A DNA stretch of 64,000 nucleotides, taken from positions 76,010 to 140,009 of the forward strand of contig NMRB01001727.1 in NCBI GenBank assembly GCA_002633025.1, in the 5' to 3' direction. Origin of the DNA: Notospermus geniculatus. Taxonomy: Eukaryota; Nemertea; Pilidiophora; Heteronemertea; Lineidae. The position numbers and the translations under genes are program-made. Positions 1 to 11,371 of this stretch are shown piece after piece (position 1 is the stretch's first letter; every line of letters begins with the position of its first letter). Below the pieces are notes generated by a model. The model searched no databases. It saw nothing but the letters and a program-made list of their open reading frames with translations, and had not been told where the DNA came from.

Positions 1-451
1 CACAACAGAACAAGATCTTTTTATGCATTGCTTAGACCAACACGTGAAATCCCTGAGAGGCTAAAGTACTTGTACCATTACATAATTAGGCCTATTATAC
101 CCGTAATGCACTGATTACCCACACCGGGCACAGCTATTCCAATATCTTTATTTTTAACGATGGCCAAACGATAGCTCTGACCCTCTCTTTAAAATAACGA
201 GTGCGTTAACCATAACGAGCCTTTCGGGAACAGCGTCGCGTGTTCTACGATGGGCTAACGAAGCTGTAAGGGTTTCGTTACGCTAAAGATGGCTTCGGGA
301 ACACCACCCCAGGTCCGTAAAAAATCTATCAAATGGACTTCAGCGTTGTCGTATCCGGAAAACTAGGGTCAAACGGACTGGAAACGGATCGGATCGGTGT
401 GTCAATGAACCTTGCTTTATTCGGCTCAATTTGATCCGATTCTACTTTCAG

Positions 452-3075
452 GTCTACAACGCCGGAAGAGAAAGTAGTTCCATCACGTTTTGCCAGAAAA
501 TCTGCATTTGGTTCAGGGAACACTGGAACAAATTCGATCTTGCCCTCTACATATTCTCGTTTATGTGTTTCATCATGCGGTTTATACCCACGGAGAATTT
601 TTACCACGTGCGAAATGCATTCGCCATCACATTGGCATGCTACTATTTCCGGTTCCTTCAGACGTACTACGCAGTCCCGGACATCGGCCCGAAAGTCATG
701 ACAATATTCCATATGGTAAGTAAACCCTAGACAAACACAGGCGCGTGTCCAGAGGGGGGTCCAGGGGGGCCGGACCCCCTGCTCGCGCAGGCCATAGATT
801 TTTTTACCGGCGTATCACTTCAAGCGAGCATAAATGACAGGGAGAGGGGCAAGTAGGTGAGCGTCTAGCGAGTTCTCGAAACTTTGGACCCCCTGCTCTG
901 ATATAGATGTAGTACCCGCTATCGTTCTGTTATCAGTAAGCCCATCAGGTCCGTTGTTGGGTGTCGCGGATGCGACCAGATTCACTCAGTCAAGACATGT
1001 TCGAGGCTGAAATCCTGGGAAATGGCGTCTTCAGTATGCGGATTTCACAAAATTTCCTACGCGAGGGGGGACACCCCCTCGCGCTCCCCCTCCGGCTCCA
1101 CCCTCGACGACCCTCGATCCCCTGGACCCCTCTCTGCTCGGAACCCTGGACACGCGCCTGAAACACATTCAATATCAACATTAAATATCCAAAAAACAGC
1201 ACAAAAACGACACACAGTATACAATAAATCGGAAAGTCGTCTCCGAATATTTCGCAAATTTTCGACCCCAATCGGGGTCTTCCTCAGGCGCTATGTAGAA
1301 GATATGTAGATATCAATATAATAGATAATATAATAGATATCAATATACATGTAAATCAGTACAGCGATTTTAAGATGCGTGCTCTCTCTACACTAAAGCT
1401 AGGAATCCACTGCTGATTCTCTGCGTTGCGTTGCGTTGCGACTCGCTTTGCAACCTGATTCTGCTTTGCGATCTGATTCCCGATGCGCTGCATTGCAACT
1501 GGCGATCGAACTTGCTTTTGCTTGCGTTGGAAAAGTAGACAGCACCGCAAGGTGGCAATGCTGGTCCACTATTGCGTTGCGTTGCGATCGTGAGCAGTTT
1601 TACCTTGACTGTTCAAAATATCCCGCGAGAGTTGAGGGGCCCAGATATATCCATGTGGGGCTTGCTAATAACTCCCTTATCAACAATCAACAATGTTTCG
1701 ATCACAATTCATAATATGCTATGTTATTGCCCCCTTGGCTTCTTTTGGTTTTATAACCTTCGCCTATGAACTGAGTTGGCAAACATTTAATTGCTTCTCT
1801 ATTCGGGCTCTACTCCAGCCCTGCTGGTCCCCGTCTTCAGCCATGTTGTAGGAATAGGCCTATTTCATGCTTTTGTCCGCGGGAATCGAATTCACGTGTT
1901 GAAATTGCACAATTCTATTTGGTTATCTGCTGAGGCATGACTGCGCTGCACCTCGCTACCTGCGATTTTATCTAACAAGTTGAATACGAGCGCAAGGAAC
2001 TGATACCGGTCGGCGACCGGTCGCCGACCTGAAATTGATCACATCTTCGTCAGTGGTGGAAATCACGTAGCTGGTCCACTGCTGATTCTCGATCGGCGAC
2101 CGAGTGCCCAGTTGCAACGCAACCCAGTTGGATTCCCCGCTTAATTCACACTGCTTCTTTCATCTCCAGCTGCGTGACCTGCTGAAATTCGGTTTCATCC
2201 TATTCGTGTTCATCATCAGCTATGGAGTGGCGAGTACGATTGTTTTGTACCCAAATCGGCCACCTTCGTGGGATCTCTTTTCATTCGTCATTTACAGCCC
2301 GTACTGGCAGATGTTTGTCAGGGATGCCTTCGTGGACACGGTGGATGGTGAAGGTACGAATAATGTTACCCTACAAATGTAATTTCAATTAAAGGATTCA
2401 CCCTGTTTCACCGTGGTTCACCCTCAATTTAACATCATTGTTTCATTATGTGCCAATTTCCCAACGATATACCTGGTGCTGCAAGCAAAACTGGTAGTAA
2501 ATGACGTTCATTTGAATAATATGGCAAGAACATAGCAGTTGTCCAGGGGAATTTTCGTGGAACAAAGAGGGGTTAAACTTCGTGAGGGTACATGTAGAAC
2601 TTCGTTGCTATGATGGCATCTTTTAAATGGCGCCTGTTGTTGCCATGGCGACAATTTCTGGAACACACGTGGGGAACGTTCCATGAATGTTATACATGTA
2701 TATACTAGTATCTATAGTCGATGTCCAACAAACCAAATGGTAGAAGTCAATGATTGATTGTAAATGATTTTAAATGATTCTAAATGATTGCATGATTGAT
2801 TGTAAATAAGACAAGGCTGGCAAATAACAATTCAGCATCTTGAATCGTGTTTCTGAGAAAATAAATCTCGGTTTACTTCGCTGTGACGAATACACCGTGG
2901 TTTTGATTCCAGGTGATTTCGACGAATCGTCTTGCTCGAAGAACCGAACAGTTTGGATGAATGACAAACGGATTCCACAATGTCCAGAGGCTAACTTGTT
3001 CGCCAATGCACTCCTCCTCGTCTACACCATGATCACCAACGTGCTGCTGCTAAATCTGCTCATCGCTATGTTCAC
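452..3075 (+). CDS. TRPM-family cation channel, partial: three exons covering S2 to S6
   Basis: Three exons join in phase: 452-715 (acceptor CAG before 452, donor GTAAG at 716; 88 codons, phase 0), 2170-2353 (acceptor CAG, donor GTACG at 2354, one base left over) and 2913-3075 (acceptor CAG, donor GTACGT at 3076, two bases left over). The split codon between exons 2 and 3 gives Gly. Exon 1 has the S2-S4 pattern ending in IGPKVMTIFHM. Exon 2 has S5 and the pore helix (LRDLLKFGF, YSPYWQMF). Exon 3 has the extracellular Cys loop and S6 (ITNVLLLNLLIAMF). The family forms tetrameric plasma-membrane cation channels. Earlier exons would lie left of the window. No TRP-helix exon (WKFQR type) was recognised downstream, so the gene is either interrupted by a very long repeat-filled intron or truncated. 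The residues after the pore helix (FVRDAFVD) lack the usual Gly of the filter. Which TRPM paralogue this is cannot be told. Confidence 0.85.
1260..1310 (-). repeat. Hairpin-bearing repeat end, copy 1 (Penelope-like terminal repeat candidate)
   Basis: On the minus strand a CTGAGGA motif is followed by the hairpin GACCCC-GATT-GGGGTC and then GAAA. The same block recurs at 22901-22928 (minus) and 22988-23015 (plus) with the same flanks. It lies inside the first TRPM intron. I read it as the end of a retroelement, possibly Penelope-like, because such ends carry hammerhead-type cores. That assignment is inference. Confidence 0.5.
1425..1600. repeat. GCGTTGC-rich degenerate minisatellite
   Basis: Runs of the unit TTGCG occur at about 1425-1441 and again near 1573-1590. 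The stretch between is rich in related TTGC and GCGATC words. It lies in the TRPM intron and codes for nothing recognisable. Confidence 0.5.
2008..2029. repeat. Perfect 22-nt palindrome in TRPM intron
   Basis: The 22 bases are self-complementary, centred on ACCGGT. A related GATCGGCGACCGAG word follows at 2091-2104. No function is apparent. Confidence 0.6.
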
Positions 3076-3719
3076 GTACGTACCGTACCATTGGCCTACA
3101 CGACTGTTTGAAGACGATTTTAGTCTTAGTTTTAATGAGCTGTGAGGTCCCATGCGCTGCTGACACCAAGCGGTAACAGCTGCAAATAACTATTCCGTCA
3201 AATACTAGGCCCTTCCTCTTTATACCTATTTAGAATAAACTTACAATAGGCTGTAATCCATGTGTACGCCCATATCAAAGTTTCATGTCATTGTTTTTGG
3301 CTGTTAAGGAATCTTAAAAAATCCTTCTGTAAAACAGTACAGGGATCTCTCACAAAACAATTGCCGATTGTTTCATGAAGAATAAGTTTCATCAAAGTTT
3401 CATGCCATTTTTGGGACAGTAGAAGACTATCTTAAAAAATCGTTCTGTAGTGGTTTACAGGGATCTCTCACTAAGCTAAAGTCGATTGCTTCATGAAGAA
3501 TCAGTTTGCCAATATTTCTAATTAACGCCTCCCGTTTCGATAGGCCTACACAATGAAATACAATACAACGTACCTCCCATTCACAAAAATTATAAAGCGC
3601 GAACAACGCCAAAAAGGGAATGAATTTGTATTGGAAACAGGTTAAAGTCAAAATCAGCGTTTATTATGGTTTCCGATCTCAAGATCGGAAACCATATTGT
3701 GTTTGGTCATGGTGTCTGT

Positions 3720-3751
3720 CTGTGTGTGTGTGTGTGTGTGTGTCTGTCTGT
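3720..3751. repeat. (TG)n / (TGTC)n microsatellite
   Basis: Alternating TG followed by TGTC units lies just inside the hairpin of repeat copy 1. The equivalent place in copy 2 (5960-6020) has expanded TGTC units, so the microsatellite is part of the repeat. Confidence 0.9.
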
Positions 3752-4446
3752 TCAGTCTGTCACACCTGTAACTTTGTTCCTGCAAGAGGTACAGACCTGA
3801 TGTGACCTACCCCCAGGTAACATGACCTGAGCTACAAGATGGAATGAAAATTTCCGGTCTCCGATACCTGGTTCATGGTGAAATTGATATATCAAAAGTT
3901 GAGATTTTGTCTGTCACACTTTTGTTTCTTGAATAACTTGTCTCCGAGGCCAGCTAGAGCACTAGTAACAAGTTCCTTCCCTATGTTTATGACCCTTGGT
4001 AAGATACTGGCCTCAACGAATTTATTGTCCAGTGTCAGCATCATAATGATATTGATATATCAAATTTGATATTTTGACATATCGGGAAATCTGCCACAGT
4101 AAGCAACTTGAAACTGGTATCACAACATCATAGCTCATCCACGGATGTTATTGGAACTGAAATTTTCTGTTTGCACCTGCTCGGTGGCATGATATTCGCT
4201 GATATCATAGTCAGATTTGATATTCAAATTTGATAATATGACATAAGTCAGAATCTTGTGATGGTGGAGACCTAAAACCGTCACCTATACCTAGGTTATC
4301 AAGGACGAGCGTTCAGATTACGCAATGACCTTGAAGGTCAGAGGTCAAGGTCAGGGTCAAACAGTTCGATAGCGCAAATCTCCTCGGAATTTCAGGAGAA
4401 AACGAATTAGAAGCCTGAATTAACCATCCCCGACAGGCTTATATTA

Positions 4447-5259
4447 GAGTTGTTATCTATTCATGACTGTCAGGGGCCCAGTACTGTCAGAAAAAGGTTA
4501 CATCACCCCTTATGTAATAATGCCCCCTTTTTATACAGGCCCTAAAACCACGTCAATCATGGGTATTGTATGATGGTTATGATGTCTGTTTCAATAGAAT
4601 TCAATATCTTATGAATCGATGATCATACACAGACCATTTGGGGTTAAGCCCTTTGCCCCTTTGCGGTCGGATGGAGCACTTCTAAGCATTGCTTACGAAT
4701 GGAATTATCACAATGCACTGTTCTCTCCCCCCCCCCCCCCTGTGGGGCCCAATTCTTGCATTATCATTGTCAAACTGAAGTACAGCCTGTTGATATGCCT
4801 CAATTTCCTCATTGGTGACCGCATCAGGCGGCAACCTTCTCGCTCTCATGGGCCTGGCCATCGTAATCATGCCATACACTCAGACACAGTCACCCAACTG
4901 ATCTTTAGACTGATCTTCTGATAGTCATACATGACAGTCAGGGCCAATACAATGGCCTGATCATCAGCCCTGACAGTCATTGCTTACTTCTTCAACTCAT
5001 TATCCTCAGGAGGGGCACAAAAGCATTGGGTAAGCCATCTTGTAAAGGCCTATTACCAGATCAATGATCAATCCACCTCAGTCGTGGTTATTGTTGGGTA
5101 ACCATCTGCGCTTGGTCGGGCATACATTTTGCCAAATTTAGGTTCAATTATTACATGGTCAATCTAAACATGGAATATGGTGGTCAGTATTATATAATGG
5201 CTCAGGTCACATTTTCTGACAGTACTGGGCGCCTGACAGTCATGAATAGATAACAACTC
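4447..5259. mobile_element. Non-autonomous DNA transposon, 813 bp, 47-bp TIRs, TSD TATTA
   Basis: The terminal inverted repeats 4447-4493 and 5213-5259 start GAGTTGTTATCTATTCATGA and differ at one position in 47. They are flanked by TATTA at 4442-4446 and 5260-5264. The uninterrupted site exists in the neighbouring 276-bp repeat unit (about 5535-5545, TATATTAGGG), so this is a confirmed insertion. The interior has a poly-C run near 4727-4740 and no recognisable transposase. The superfamily is unclear; 5-bp duplications occur in several. Confidence 0.85.
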
Positions 5260-5264
5260 TATTA

Positions 5265-5816
5265 GGGATCCTGTTCCAGTTACGCAATACTTCTCAAGGT
5301 CAGAGGTCAAGGTCACAGTCAACCATCACAAATCACATGAGACAGAACCTGGTGATGCTGGAAGCCTCAAACCTTCATCTACACCTAGGTTATCAAGCAT
5401 GAGCTGTAAGATTACGCAATGGCCTTGAAGGTCAGAGGTCAAGGTCAAGGTCAAACAGTTCGATACCGCAAATCTCCTCGGAATTTCAGGAGAAAACGAA
5501 TTAGAAGCCTGAATTAACCATCCCCGACAGGCTTATATTAGGGATCCTGTTCCAGTTACGCAATACTTCTCAAGGTCAGAGGTCAAGGTCACAGTCAACC
5601 ATCACAAATCACATGAGACAGAACCTGGTGATGCTGGAAGCCTCAAACCTTCATCTACACCTAGGTTATCAAGCATGAGCTGTCAGATTACGCAATGGCC
5701 TTGAAGGTCAGAGGTCAAGGTCAGGGCCAAACAGTTCTAAAGCGCAGATCTCAGTGGAATTTCTGGAGAAAACGAATTAGAAGCCTGAATTAACCATCCC
5801 CGATAGGCTTATATCA
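5265..5816. repeat. 276-bp tandem repeat, two full units
   Basis: GGGATCCTGTTCCAGTTACG recurs at 5265, 5541 and 5817, a period of 276. Each unit carries two AGGTCA clusters. Diverged units lie at about 4330-4446 and 6590-6980, so the array was expanded inside the interspersed repeat. Confidence 0.85.
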
Positions 5817-5912
5817 GGGATCCTGTTCCAGTTACGCAATAACTAGCTCTAAGTAGTAAACTTCTCATCGGAAACCATTGACATCGCTCCGATGTCCTTC
5901 TCTTGTTTTGTT

Positions 5913-5975
5913 ATGGTTTCCGATCTCAAGATCGGAAACTATATTGTGTTTGGTCATGGTGTCTGTCTGTCTGTG

Positions 5976-6014
<39 letters not shown>

Positions 6015-7118
6015 GTGTCCGTTCAGTCTGTCACACCTGTAACTTTGTTCCTGCAAGAGCTACAGACCTGGAAATGTGACCTACCCCCAGGTTTCATGAC
6101 CTGAGCTACAAGATGGAATGAAAATTTCCAGTCTCCGATACCAGGTTCATGGTGAAATTGATATATCAAAAGTTGAGATTTTGTCTGTCACACTTTTGTT
6201 TCTTGAATAACTTATCTCCGACGCCAGGTAGAGCACTAGTAACAAGTTCTTTCCCTATGTTTATGGCCCTTGGCAAGATACTGGCATCAACAAATTTATT
6301 CTCCAGTTTCAGCATCATAATGATATTGATATATCAAATTTGATATTTTGACATATCTGGAGATCTGCCACAGTAAGTGACTTGAAACTGGTATCACAAC
6401 ATCATTGCTCATCCACGGATGTTATTGCAACTGAAATTTTCAGTTTGCACCTCCTCGGTCGCATGATATTTGCTGATATCGTGGTGAGATTTGATATTCA
6501 AATTTGATAACATGACATAAGTCAGAATCTGGTGATGGTGGAGACCTAAAACTTTCACCTACGCCTAGGTTATCAAGGATGAGTTTTCAGATTACGCAAT
6601 GACCTTGAAGGTCAGAGGTCAAGGTCAAGGTCAAACAGTTCTTAAGCGCAAATCTCCTCGGAATTTCAGGATAAAACGAATTAGAAGCCTGAATTTACCA
6701 TCCCCGATATGTTTAATCAGGGATCCTGTTCCAGTTATGCAATACTTCTCAAGGTCAGCGGTCAAGGTCACAGCCAACCATCACAAATAACATGAGACAA
6801 AACCTGGTGATGGTGGAAGCCTAAAACCTTCATCTACACCTAGGTTATCAAGGATGAGCTTTCAGATTACACAATGACCTTGAAGGTCAGAGGTCAAGGT
6901 CAAGGTCAAACAGTTCTAAAGTGCAAATCTACTCAGAATTTCAGGGGGAAAATAATTAGAAGCCTGCATTAACCATCCCCTATTGATTTAATCAAGGATT
7001 CCTGTTCCAGTTACGCAATACGTCTCAAGGTCAGAGGTCAAGGTCGCAGATAACTAGCTCCAGAGTAGTAAACTTCTCATCGGAAACCATTGACATCGCT
7101 CCGATGCCCTTCTCTTGT
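5913..7118 (+). repeat. Interspersed repeat family, copy 2
   Basis: The copy starts with the same 30-nt hairpin (about 5913) right after the end of copy 1. It has a TGTC microsatellite and the same body, and ends with the CATCGGAAACCATTGACATC terminus at about 7078-7105. The abutting copies look tandem. Confidence 0.65.
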
Positions 7119-7442
7119 TCTCGATGCATCAAGCAAATGCTTCTGTACATTGTTAGTGTTACTTCTTGCCTAATCAAGGTTGAATCTGCGGGGAGAATAC
7201 TTGTTTGTGTACGTCTAATTTAGTCCTCCCGGTTTATAGGCCTCAAACCGCAAACTAACCACAATGTTTGCCATATATGGTCATCACACTTCACGAGAAA
7301 GACGTGCACACGAAGCACTAGGTTCAAACGGTCGTGCCTAACAGCTCAATAACTTCAGCATAAAATCGAGAATTTGATTTGAAGTAGAATTTCGATGTTC
7401 ACTGGTTCCAAGGTGTGGGGTTGGATCGGACTTCGATAGAAA

Positions 7443-8640
7443 CAAAAACAGGGACATCGGAGCGATGTCAATGGTTTCCGATCCTGAAGTCTAAGCCCGG
7501 TGGTCGAGTGGTTAGCGCGCTTGACTACCAAACTGTGCAATGGGTCGGCGCGAGTTCGACTCCGGGCGAAGGCATATAATTGTGAAACAAAATTGTGAAA
7601 CAAATTGAGGGTCCGTCGGATGGGACTAAAAGCCGTAGTCCCTTGTACCTGAGTGTCTATGCCAGGGCAAGTAAAAGACCCCACACAGGTGGACAGTAGC
7701 CTGTCGTGGACTCCATACCTCCGGCAAAAACCCAAGAGGGTTACGACGCCGGTAATGATATGAAGACAGTGGCCAATCTACCACTATCCAATTTCTAGTT
7801 GAAGTTATGAGAAGTTTACCATTCTAGAGTTGGTTAACTGTGACCTTGACCTCTGACCGTGAGAAGTATGGTGTAACTGGAACAGGCATCCTTGATGAAA
7901 CTAGGAAATGGTTAATTAGTTTTCTCCTGAAATTCTGAGCAGATTTTCATTTTAGAGCTGTTTGATCTTGACATCTGACCTGAAAGGTCATTGCATAATC
8001 TGAAAGGTCATCCTTGATAACCTAGGTGTAGACGAAGGTTTTAGGCTTCCACCATCACCAGGTTCTGACTTATGCCATGTTATCAAATTTGCATATCAAA
8101 TCTCGCCATCAGCAAATATCATGCGACCGTGCAGGTGCAAACTGAAAATTTCATTTGCAGTAACATCCTTGGATGAGCTACATGTATGATGTTGCGATAC
8201 CATTTTCAAGTCGCTTAATGTGCGAGATTTCCCAATATGTCAAAATATCAAATTTGATATACATGTATCAATATCATTATGATGCTGACCGTGGAGAATA
8301 AATTTGTTGATGCCAGTATCTTGCCAAGGGCCATAAACATAGGGAAGGAACTTGTTACCAGTACTCTACCTCGCCTCGGAGCCAAGTTATTCAAGAAACA
8401 AAAGTGTGACAGACAAAATCTTAACCTTTGATATATCAATTTCACCATGAACCAGGTATCGGAGACCTGAAATTTTCATTCCATCTTGTAGCTCAGGTCA
8501 TGTTACCTAGGGGTAGGTCACATTTCCAGGTCTGTAGCTGTTGTAGGAACAAAGTTACAGGGTGTGACAGACCGAACAGACACACGCACACACGCAGACA
8601 GACACCATGACCAACAAGATGACATTGTAAATGTCGAATG
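7443..8640 (-). repeat. Interspersed repeat family, copy 3 (inverted, holds a SINE)
   Basis: The reverse complement of the family lies here. The terminus is at about 7455-7482, the body at 7806-8560 and the microsatellite side near 8580-8610. It is split by the SINE at 7491-7799. Confidence 0.65.
7491..7799 (+). mobile_element. tRNA-derived SINE inserted in repeat copy 3
   Basis: The head at about 7495-7568 resembles a tRNA. Box A (TGGTCGAGTGG) fits TRGYNNARNNG, box B (GTTCGACTC) fits GWTCRANNC, and GCCCGG at the 5' side can pair with CCGGGC at the 3' side. No stable anticodon stem forms, so this is a SINE rather than a tRNA gene. The body has GGGACTAAAAGCCGTAGTCC and GGGCAAGTAAAAGACCCC, which remind me of a conserved metazoan SINE central domain. 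TGAAGT occurs at 7485-7490 and 7800-7805 as a likely target duplication, and removing the insert restores the repeat. Confidence 0.75.
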
Positions 8641-8687
8641 GTTCCCGATGTGCAGGTGCTTCTTCCGGTACATAAATGGTACACTGA

Positions 8688-8760
8688 TAGAGATCAAGAT
8701 ACGTTGATAGAGATCAGATACATTGATGGGGATGAAGATACATTGAAAGAGATCAGGCTT
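8688..8760. repeat. Short minisatellite, about 27-bp units
   Basis: GATAGAGATCA and GATACATTGA words alternate about three times. Nothing else is recognisable between 8640 and 8860. Confidence 0.4.
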
Positions 8761-8862
8761 CATTGACTGATGGATTACGATGAGGCCCATACAACTTGAT
8801 CTCATGCCAATAACTCATCCCGAAATTGACCTTGATCCTGATATCTGATGGTTCTAGGACAA

Positions 8863-9128
8863 AATGTACCCGGACAATTCTGTGGCCCCATGCATGAACA
8901 GGATAACCCACATTTGGTGAAATTGACAAAATTGACCCTACCACATAATACTCTTTCTTATATGTAATTATCTCCCAAGGTTTGAAAATGTGGGTTATCC
9001 TATATTCATGCATGGGGCCACAGAATTGGTACTGGATAAAAGGTACCCGGACAAAATACACCTAGGACAAAAGGTACCCAGATAAATGGTACCTTTTGTC
9101 CTAGGTACATTTTGTCCGGGTACCTTTT
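8863..9128. mobile_element. Foldback element with two nested palindromes
   Basis: Inner arms at about 8876-8915 and 8980-9027 share TTCTGTGGCCCCATGCATGA in inverse orientation. A second palindrome at about 9033-9128 is built from GGACAAAATGTACC and GGTACC words. The left edge (8863-8875) matches the second palindrome inverted, consistent with a TIR element. No target duplication was identified. Confidence 0.6.
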
Positions 9129-9194
9129 GTTCTGTCACCATATCTGATCATCAAGGTCATTGCATAATCGAAATGGGCATTCTGAATAACCTAA

Positions 9195-9455
9195 ACTATG
9201 TCTGATATCATGCCTACCTCTACCACAGGCAGAGATATTTCAAATTATCAAGTTTGACCTTGACCTTGACCTCTGATTATCGAAGTCGTTGCATAATCGA
9301 AATTGGCATCATCAATAACCTAAGTATAGGTGATATCATGCCTCTATCTCTACCACAGGCAGAGATATTTCAAATTATCAAGTTTGATATATCAAAATCT
9401 CATGATATTTCAATCAGCCGGACACGTGAGGCTGAGAATTTTAACACAGTCCAGT
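9195..9455. repeat. Tandem repeat, period about 127 bp, two units
   Basis: The block GATATCATGCC...CTCTACCACAGGCAGAGATA followed by TTTCAAATTATCAAGTTTGA occurs at about 9204-9258 and 9331-9388. A TGACCTTGACCTTGACCTCT half-site cluster lies between them. Confidence 0.7.
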
Positions 9456-9899
9456 CATTGGATAAGCAGACATGAACTAAGACTTGTTTTATGTTGCTGA
9501 GTTGACAATATATGGCAAGGTATCTCAAAATATCAAATTTGTGATATCGATATCACCATATGACCCCTACATCTCAGATCAAAAGTAATCAGTCAATTCG
9601 ATTCCTACGGTATGAAAACCTAAGGGTAGAACTTGGTTCTGTTGCTCTAGGTGCTAAAGGAGCCGAGTTATGACATCAGATAAAAGCGTGACAGACAAAA
9701 TATCAAGTCTGATATGTTGATTACATCATGATGGAGGCATCTGATGTTGACAAGAGGCCCATGGGCCTTGCGCTCAGCTGACTACGACCTGCCAACTCAG
9801 GAGGTTGAAACAGGGGAAACAAGATACATGTACATGTACAAGTACGAATAGTGCACTGTTGGTTAGCAAGCAAATACATGTATTAGCATTCCTCGTGGA

Positions 9900-10300
9900 A
9901 TCAGTGGAAAGGGGTTAACTTCACTTCATGAATGAAAACAATATCTTATCAGACCACTTGGGTAGGAAGGGGTTAATATCTCTTTGCGAATCGAGATAGA
10001 TGTTGTATTACACCCATTGGGTGGGAAGGTGTTAAGATCACTTCGAAATACAATGTAGATAAATGTTGTTTTGTATCAGACCCATTTGGTGGGAAGGGGT
10101 TAATAATGAATCGCGATAGATACATGTTGTATCATATCAGACCCATTTGGTGGGAAGGGGTTAATATATCAAATGAATCGAGATAGATATTGTATTAGAC
10201 CTACTGGGTGAGGAGGGGTTAATATCAGTAGGCCTGCAATTCTTGGTGAATCGAGATAGAAATCTTTTGACAGCCATTGGGTAGTAATGGGTTAATACAT
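9900..10300. repeat. Degenerate tandem repeat, about 65-bp units
   Basis: At least six imperfect copies of a unit are visible. Each contains GGGAAGGGGTTAAT, GAATCGAGATAGAT and CAGACCCATTTGG. It is non-coding. Confidence 0.7.
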
Positions 10301-10650
10301 AGGAACTTTCCATGATGTCACTGAACGGTGGATGAGGTGAGCAAGCGCAGGGTTAATTGATCTGGTGATACCCATCTATCATACCATCCATTAGTAGTTT
10401 ACCACTCAATGGAACATGTAATTGTTGAAAGTCAGTCTCTGACAATTCAACATTAACTTCCTTGAGGAAGGATAAACCACGGCTGGGACAGAACTGGTCT
10501 GTTCTCTTTTACCATGAAACTGACTTCTCCACCAAATCTGTGTAGTGAGACCAAGAAACATTCAGCCTGCTTAGCAACCATCTGACCATGGCAACGCGAT
10601 CTCCCACGGTCATGACGGCCGGATTGAGTGTGGACTTCAACTCATTATGG

Positions 10651-11358
10651 TACCGTGGCTGGAAAGTATCATATTTATTTTTTTTCTGAATATTTATTTT
10701 TTTTCTAAATTATTATTTTTCATTCTAAATTCGAATTTTCAATTTCCGCCACCTGGCGAAAATTATTTCCGCCGTGCCCATAATTATTTCCGCCGCCTGG
10801 CGAAAATTATTTCCGCCGTGCCCATAATTATTTCCGCCGCGTGGCGAAAATTATTTCCACCATGCCCATAATTATTTCCGCCGCGTGGCGAAAATTATTT
10901 CCACCATGCCCATAATTATTTCCACCACCTGGCAAAAATTATATTCGCCGTGCCCATAATTATTTCCACCGCCTGGCGAAAATTATTTCCGCCGTGCCCA
11001 TAATTATTTCCGCCGCGTGGCGAAAATTATTTCCACCATGCCCATAATTATTTCCACCGGCTGGCGAAATTTTTTTCGCCAGGCGGCGGAAATAATTATG
11101 GGCACGGCGGAAATAATTTTCGCCAGGCGGCGAAAATAATTATGGGCACGGCGGAAATAATTTTCGCCAGGCGGCGGAAATAATTATGGGCACGGCGGAA
11201 ATAATTTTCGCCAGGCGGCGGAAATACTTATGGGCACGGCGGAAATAATTTTCGCCAGGCGGCGGAAATTGAAAAATCGAATTTAGAATGAAAAATAATA
11301 GTTTAGAAAAAAAAAATATTCAGAAAAAAAATAAATACGATACTTTCCAGCCACGGTA
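10651..11358. mobile_element. Foldback transposon made of inverted 44-bp arrays, TSD TTATGG
   Basis: The ends are TACCGTGGCTGGAAAGTATC and its exact complement. They are flanked by TTATGG at 10645-10650 and 11359-11364. Inside the AT-rich subterminal regions lie about seven 44-bp units on the left (starts 10743, 10787, 10831, 10875, 10919, 10963, 11007). About five units lie in inverse orientation on the right (about 11060-11270). Each unit alternates CCTGGCGAAAATTATTTCCG and GTGCCCATAATTATTTCCGC. It has no coding capacity. Confidence 0.85.
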
Positions 11359-11371
11359 TTATGGTCCCCAG

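Larger units (their letters stand above)
3666..5905 (+). repeat. Interspersed repeat family, copy 1 (AGGTCA-rich)
   Basis: The copy begins with a 30-nt hairpin at 3666-3695 (ATGGTTTCCGATCT and its complement). A TG/TGTC microsatellite follows, then a conserved body. It ends near 5875-5905 with CATCGGAAACCATTGACATC. The body is interrupted by a TIR element (4447-5259) and contains a 276-bp tandem repeat (5265-5816). The open frame at 3875-4069 recurs in copies 2 and 3 but looks fortuitous. Many AGGTCA half-sites are present, for example 4335-4353. The family is not identified; it looks non-autonomous. Confidence 0.65.

Noticed and set aside
329-712. 127-codon minus-strand frame
   Set aside because: It is the antisense shadow of the TRPM exon at 452-715.
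3875-4069. Open frame MVKLIYQKLRFCLSHF... repeated at 6149-6343 and 8248-8448
   Set aside because: It lies in three copies of a non-coding interspersed repeat. Conservation follows the DNA repeat, and there is no family resemblance or start context.
5960-6020. CRISPR-like array or other structured array
   Set aside because: Simple TGTC microsatellite without spacers. No CRISPR is expected in an animal genome.
7495-7568. tRNA gene
   Set aside because: Pol III boxes are good but no anticodon stem forms and a SINE body follows, so it is called a SINE head.
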